Origin: Verrucomicrobia bacterium UBA5540
GTDB taxonomy: Bacteria; Verrucomicrobiota; Kiritimatiellia; Kiritimatiellales; Tichowtungiaceae
Direction of reading: 5' to 3'
NCBI GenBank assembly: GCA_002423675.1
Contig: DINM01000102.1
Coordinates: 17,224 to 23,571 of the forward strand
Length of the DNA stretch: 6,348 bases
Position numbers and translations under genes: made by a program. Under the pieces are notes generated by a model, which was not told where the DNA came from, searched no databases, and saw only the letters and a program-made list of their open reading frames with translations. Positions 5,424 through 6,348 of this stretch are shown here, piece by piece (position 1 is the stretch's first letter; each line of letters opens with the position of its first letter).

Positions 5424-5439
5424 TTCCAAGCATTGAGAA
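5424..5439. repeat. Degenerate palindrome TTCCAA-GCA-TTGAGAA, copy 7 (Rid-radC gap)
   Basis: The left arm is perfect and the right arm carries an extra A (TTGAGAA for TTGGAA). It lies just after the stop codon of the Rid-like gene. Its CTTGGAA (minus strand) can also pair with TTCCAAG of copy 6 to give a 7-bp stem with a 7-nt loop. Confidence 0.55.
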
Positions 5440-5444
5440 TTCGG

Positions 5445-6348
5445 TCAGCAGAGTTTTACCGCGTCGACTTCAATTTCGAAGAGGAGATCGTCGCGGCAGA
5501 CGTCGGCGTGTGAGACGGCGAGCGGAAAACGCGGTATGCCAAGCTCGGCGGCAATGGTGCGATAGATAGGTAGATAGGCCATGTCTTTGAAGTAAGCGAT
5601 GCCTCGAAAGAGGTCGCCCCAGTCCATGCCACGCGAAACGAGAATGGCTTTGACGACTTCCAGAGTGAGCCGGATCTGTTTTTCCGGATCGTTGATGTGA
5701 ACACTTTTCCCGTCCGGATCAATGCTGGCCGTTCCGGAGATTAGAACGGTTTTGTGAGTAGGATAGGAAAGTTCGACGGCACGGCTGAAGGAACTTTTAT
5801 AGTCGAGTGCCGGGTTCTGCAGCGGCGAAATGATTTCCTGAATTTTCAGCCGATCGGTTTTGGGCTGCACGGCGAGCACATCCATCGTGATGGCTGCGCC
5901 GAAGGGGTTCCCTGCACCGATTCCGGTGCTGGCGGGCACCATGTGATCGAAGATCCCGGTTTCGTTAAAATACTCTGTGCGGACAGTGTTGAAGTCGCCG
6001 TACCAGTCGAGCAGATGGTCGAGATAAATCCAGGTGCGCACGGTATCGGTAAATGCAAACCCGTTGGCGTTCAATGCCGCATGCATGGTTTCAAAGGCCG
6101 AGCGGGTCTGATCCATGCGCGATGCGTTCGTGTCGTTCGGAACGATCCCTCGCAGGCGGCAATAGCGCGCATGTGAATCTTCATAGGTGAATCCGATGTC
6201 GTGTCCGCCCAGCTTTACCGGAGTGAGCGGCAGCCCGGAAACAGCGACGGCCTGCATCGAATACATGCCGCCGTCTTTGCAAGCATCGCCCTGAAGCCAG
6301 ACGACCGGCCAGTCGGCGCTACCAGCGTTGGCAAGGAAATCCGGATAA
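5445..6348 (-). CDS. Two-domain Rid/YjgF-superfamily protein, chorismatase-like (5' end outside window)
   Basis: At least 300 residues are visible, and the frame is open from the TGA at 5447-5445 to the right edge. The first ATG inside the window (6266) is unlikely to be the true start, because 27 further residues upstream read like protein (including WLQGDACKDGGMYS) with no stop. The protein has two Rid-like halves. The first includes YEDSHARYCRLRGIVP, RTWIYL, WYGDFNTVRTEYF and VPASTGIGAGNP. The second includes FSRAV, VLISGTASIDPDG, a long helix and the C-terminal CRDDLLFEIEVDAV. The tandem arrangement with PASTGIG and SGTASI resembles chorismatases and their uncharacterised relatives. Canonical one-domain RidA deaminates 2-aminoacrylate. 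Substrate here is unknown; chorismate hydrolysis is only a possibility. It lies upstream of radC, separated by a palindrome-rich gap. Confidence 0.8.
   Translation of the reverse strand, partial: YPDFLANAGSADWPVVWLQGDACKDGGMYSMQAVAVSGLPLTPVKLGGHDIGFTYEDSHARYCRLRGIVPNDTNASRMDQTRSAFETMHAALNANGFAFTDTVRTWIYLDHLLDWYGDFNTVRTEYFNETGIFDHMVPASTGIGAGNPFGAAITMDVLAVQPKTDRLKIQEIISPLQNPALDYKSSFSRAVELSYPTHKTVLISGTASIDPDGKSVHINDPEKQIRLTLEVVKAILVSRGMDWGDLFRGIAYFKDMAYLPIYRTIAAELGIPRFPLAVSHADVCRDDLLFEIEVDAVKLC

Overview
All genes in this window lie on the minus strand, so transcription runs from right to left. The core is a complete riboflavin (vitamin B2) operon under an FMN riboswitch. From 4617 downwards the order is: promoter, FMN riboswitch with an intrinsic terminator, ribBA, ribH, nusB, ribD, ribE, a single-domain response regulator, and the first 72 codons of pyrE, which leaves the window at base 1. 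Upstream (right) of the riboswitch are radC (JAMM-domain RadC family) and a two-domain Rid/YjgF-superfamily protein whose 5' end lies beyond base 6348.

The operon is very compact. ribH/nusB and nusB/ribD overlap as ATGA, ribD/ribE as TGATG, and the response regulator/pyrE as TAATG. ribBA/ribH and ribE/response regulator are separated by only 8 and 9 nt, with the downstream Shine-Dalgarno in or next to the upstream stop codon. RibBA makes 3,4-dihydroxy-2-butanone 4-phosphate and opens GTP. RibD deaminates and reduces the GTP-derived pyrimidine. RibH joins the two branches into lumazine, and RibE makes riboflavin. The riboswitch should shut the whole transcript down when FMN is plentiful. nusB, the response regulator and pyrE would then share that control unless they have internal promoters, and I see no obvious ones. 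The pyrimidine phosphatase step and ribF are not in the window.

The most unusual feature is a dispersed short palindrome, TTCCAA-N3-TTGGAA. It occurs five times with perfect arms and twice in imperfect form, both inside genes (ribD three times, radC once) and clustered in the Rid-radC gap. The arms are constant and the 3-nt centre varies. A fixed 12-base pattern is not expected even once by chance in 6 kb, so this looks like a genome-specific iterated palindrome or the binding site of an abundant protein.

The organism is a bacterium of moderate GC content with Shine-Dalgarno-led genes. The RibH active-site variant and the palindrome remind me of the PVC superphylum, possibly Kiritimatiellota. 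That is recollection-based inference, not something the window proves. No rRNA, tRNA, CRISPR array, insertion sequence or phage gene was seen, and no gene-free stretch exceeds 300 bases. The longest, 4390-4624, is filled by the promoter, riboswitch and terminator.
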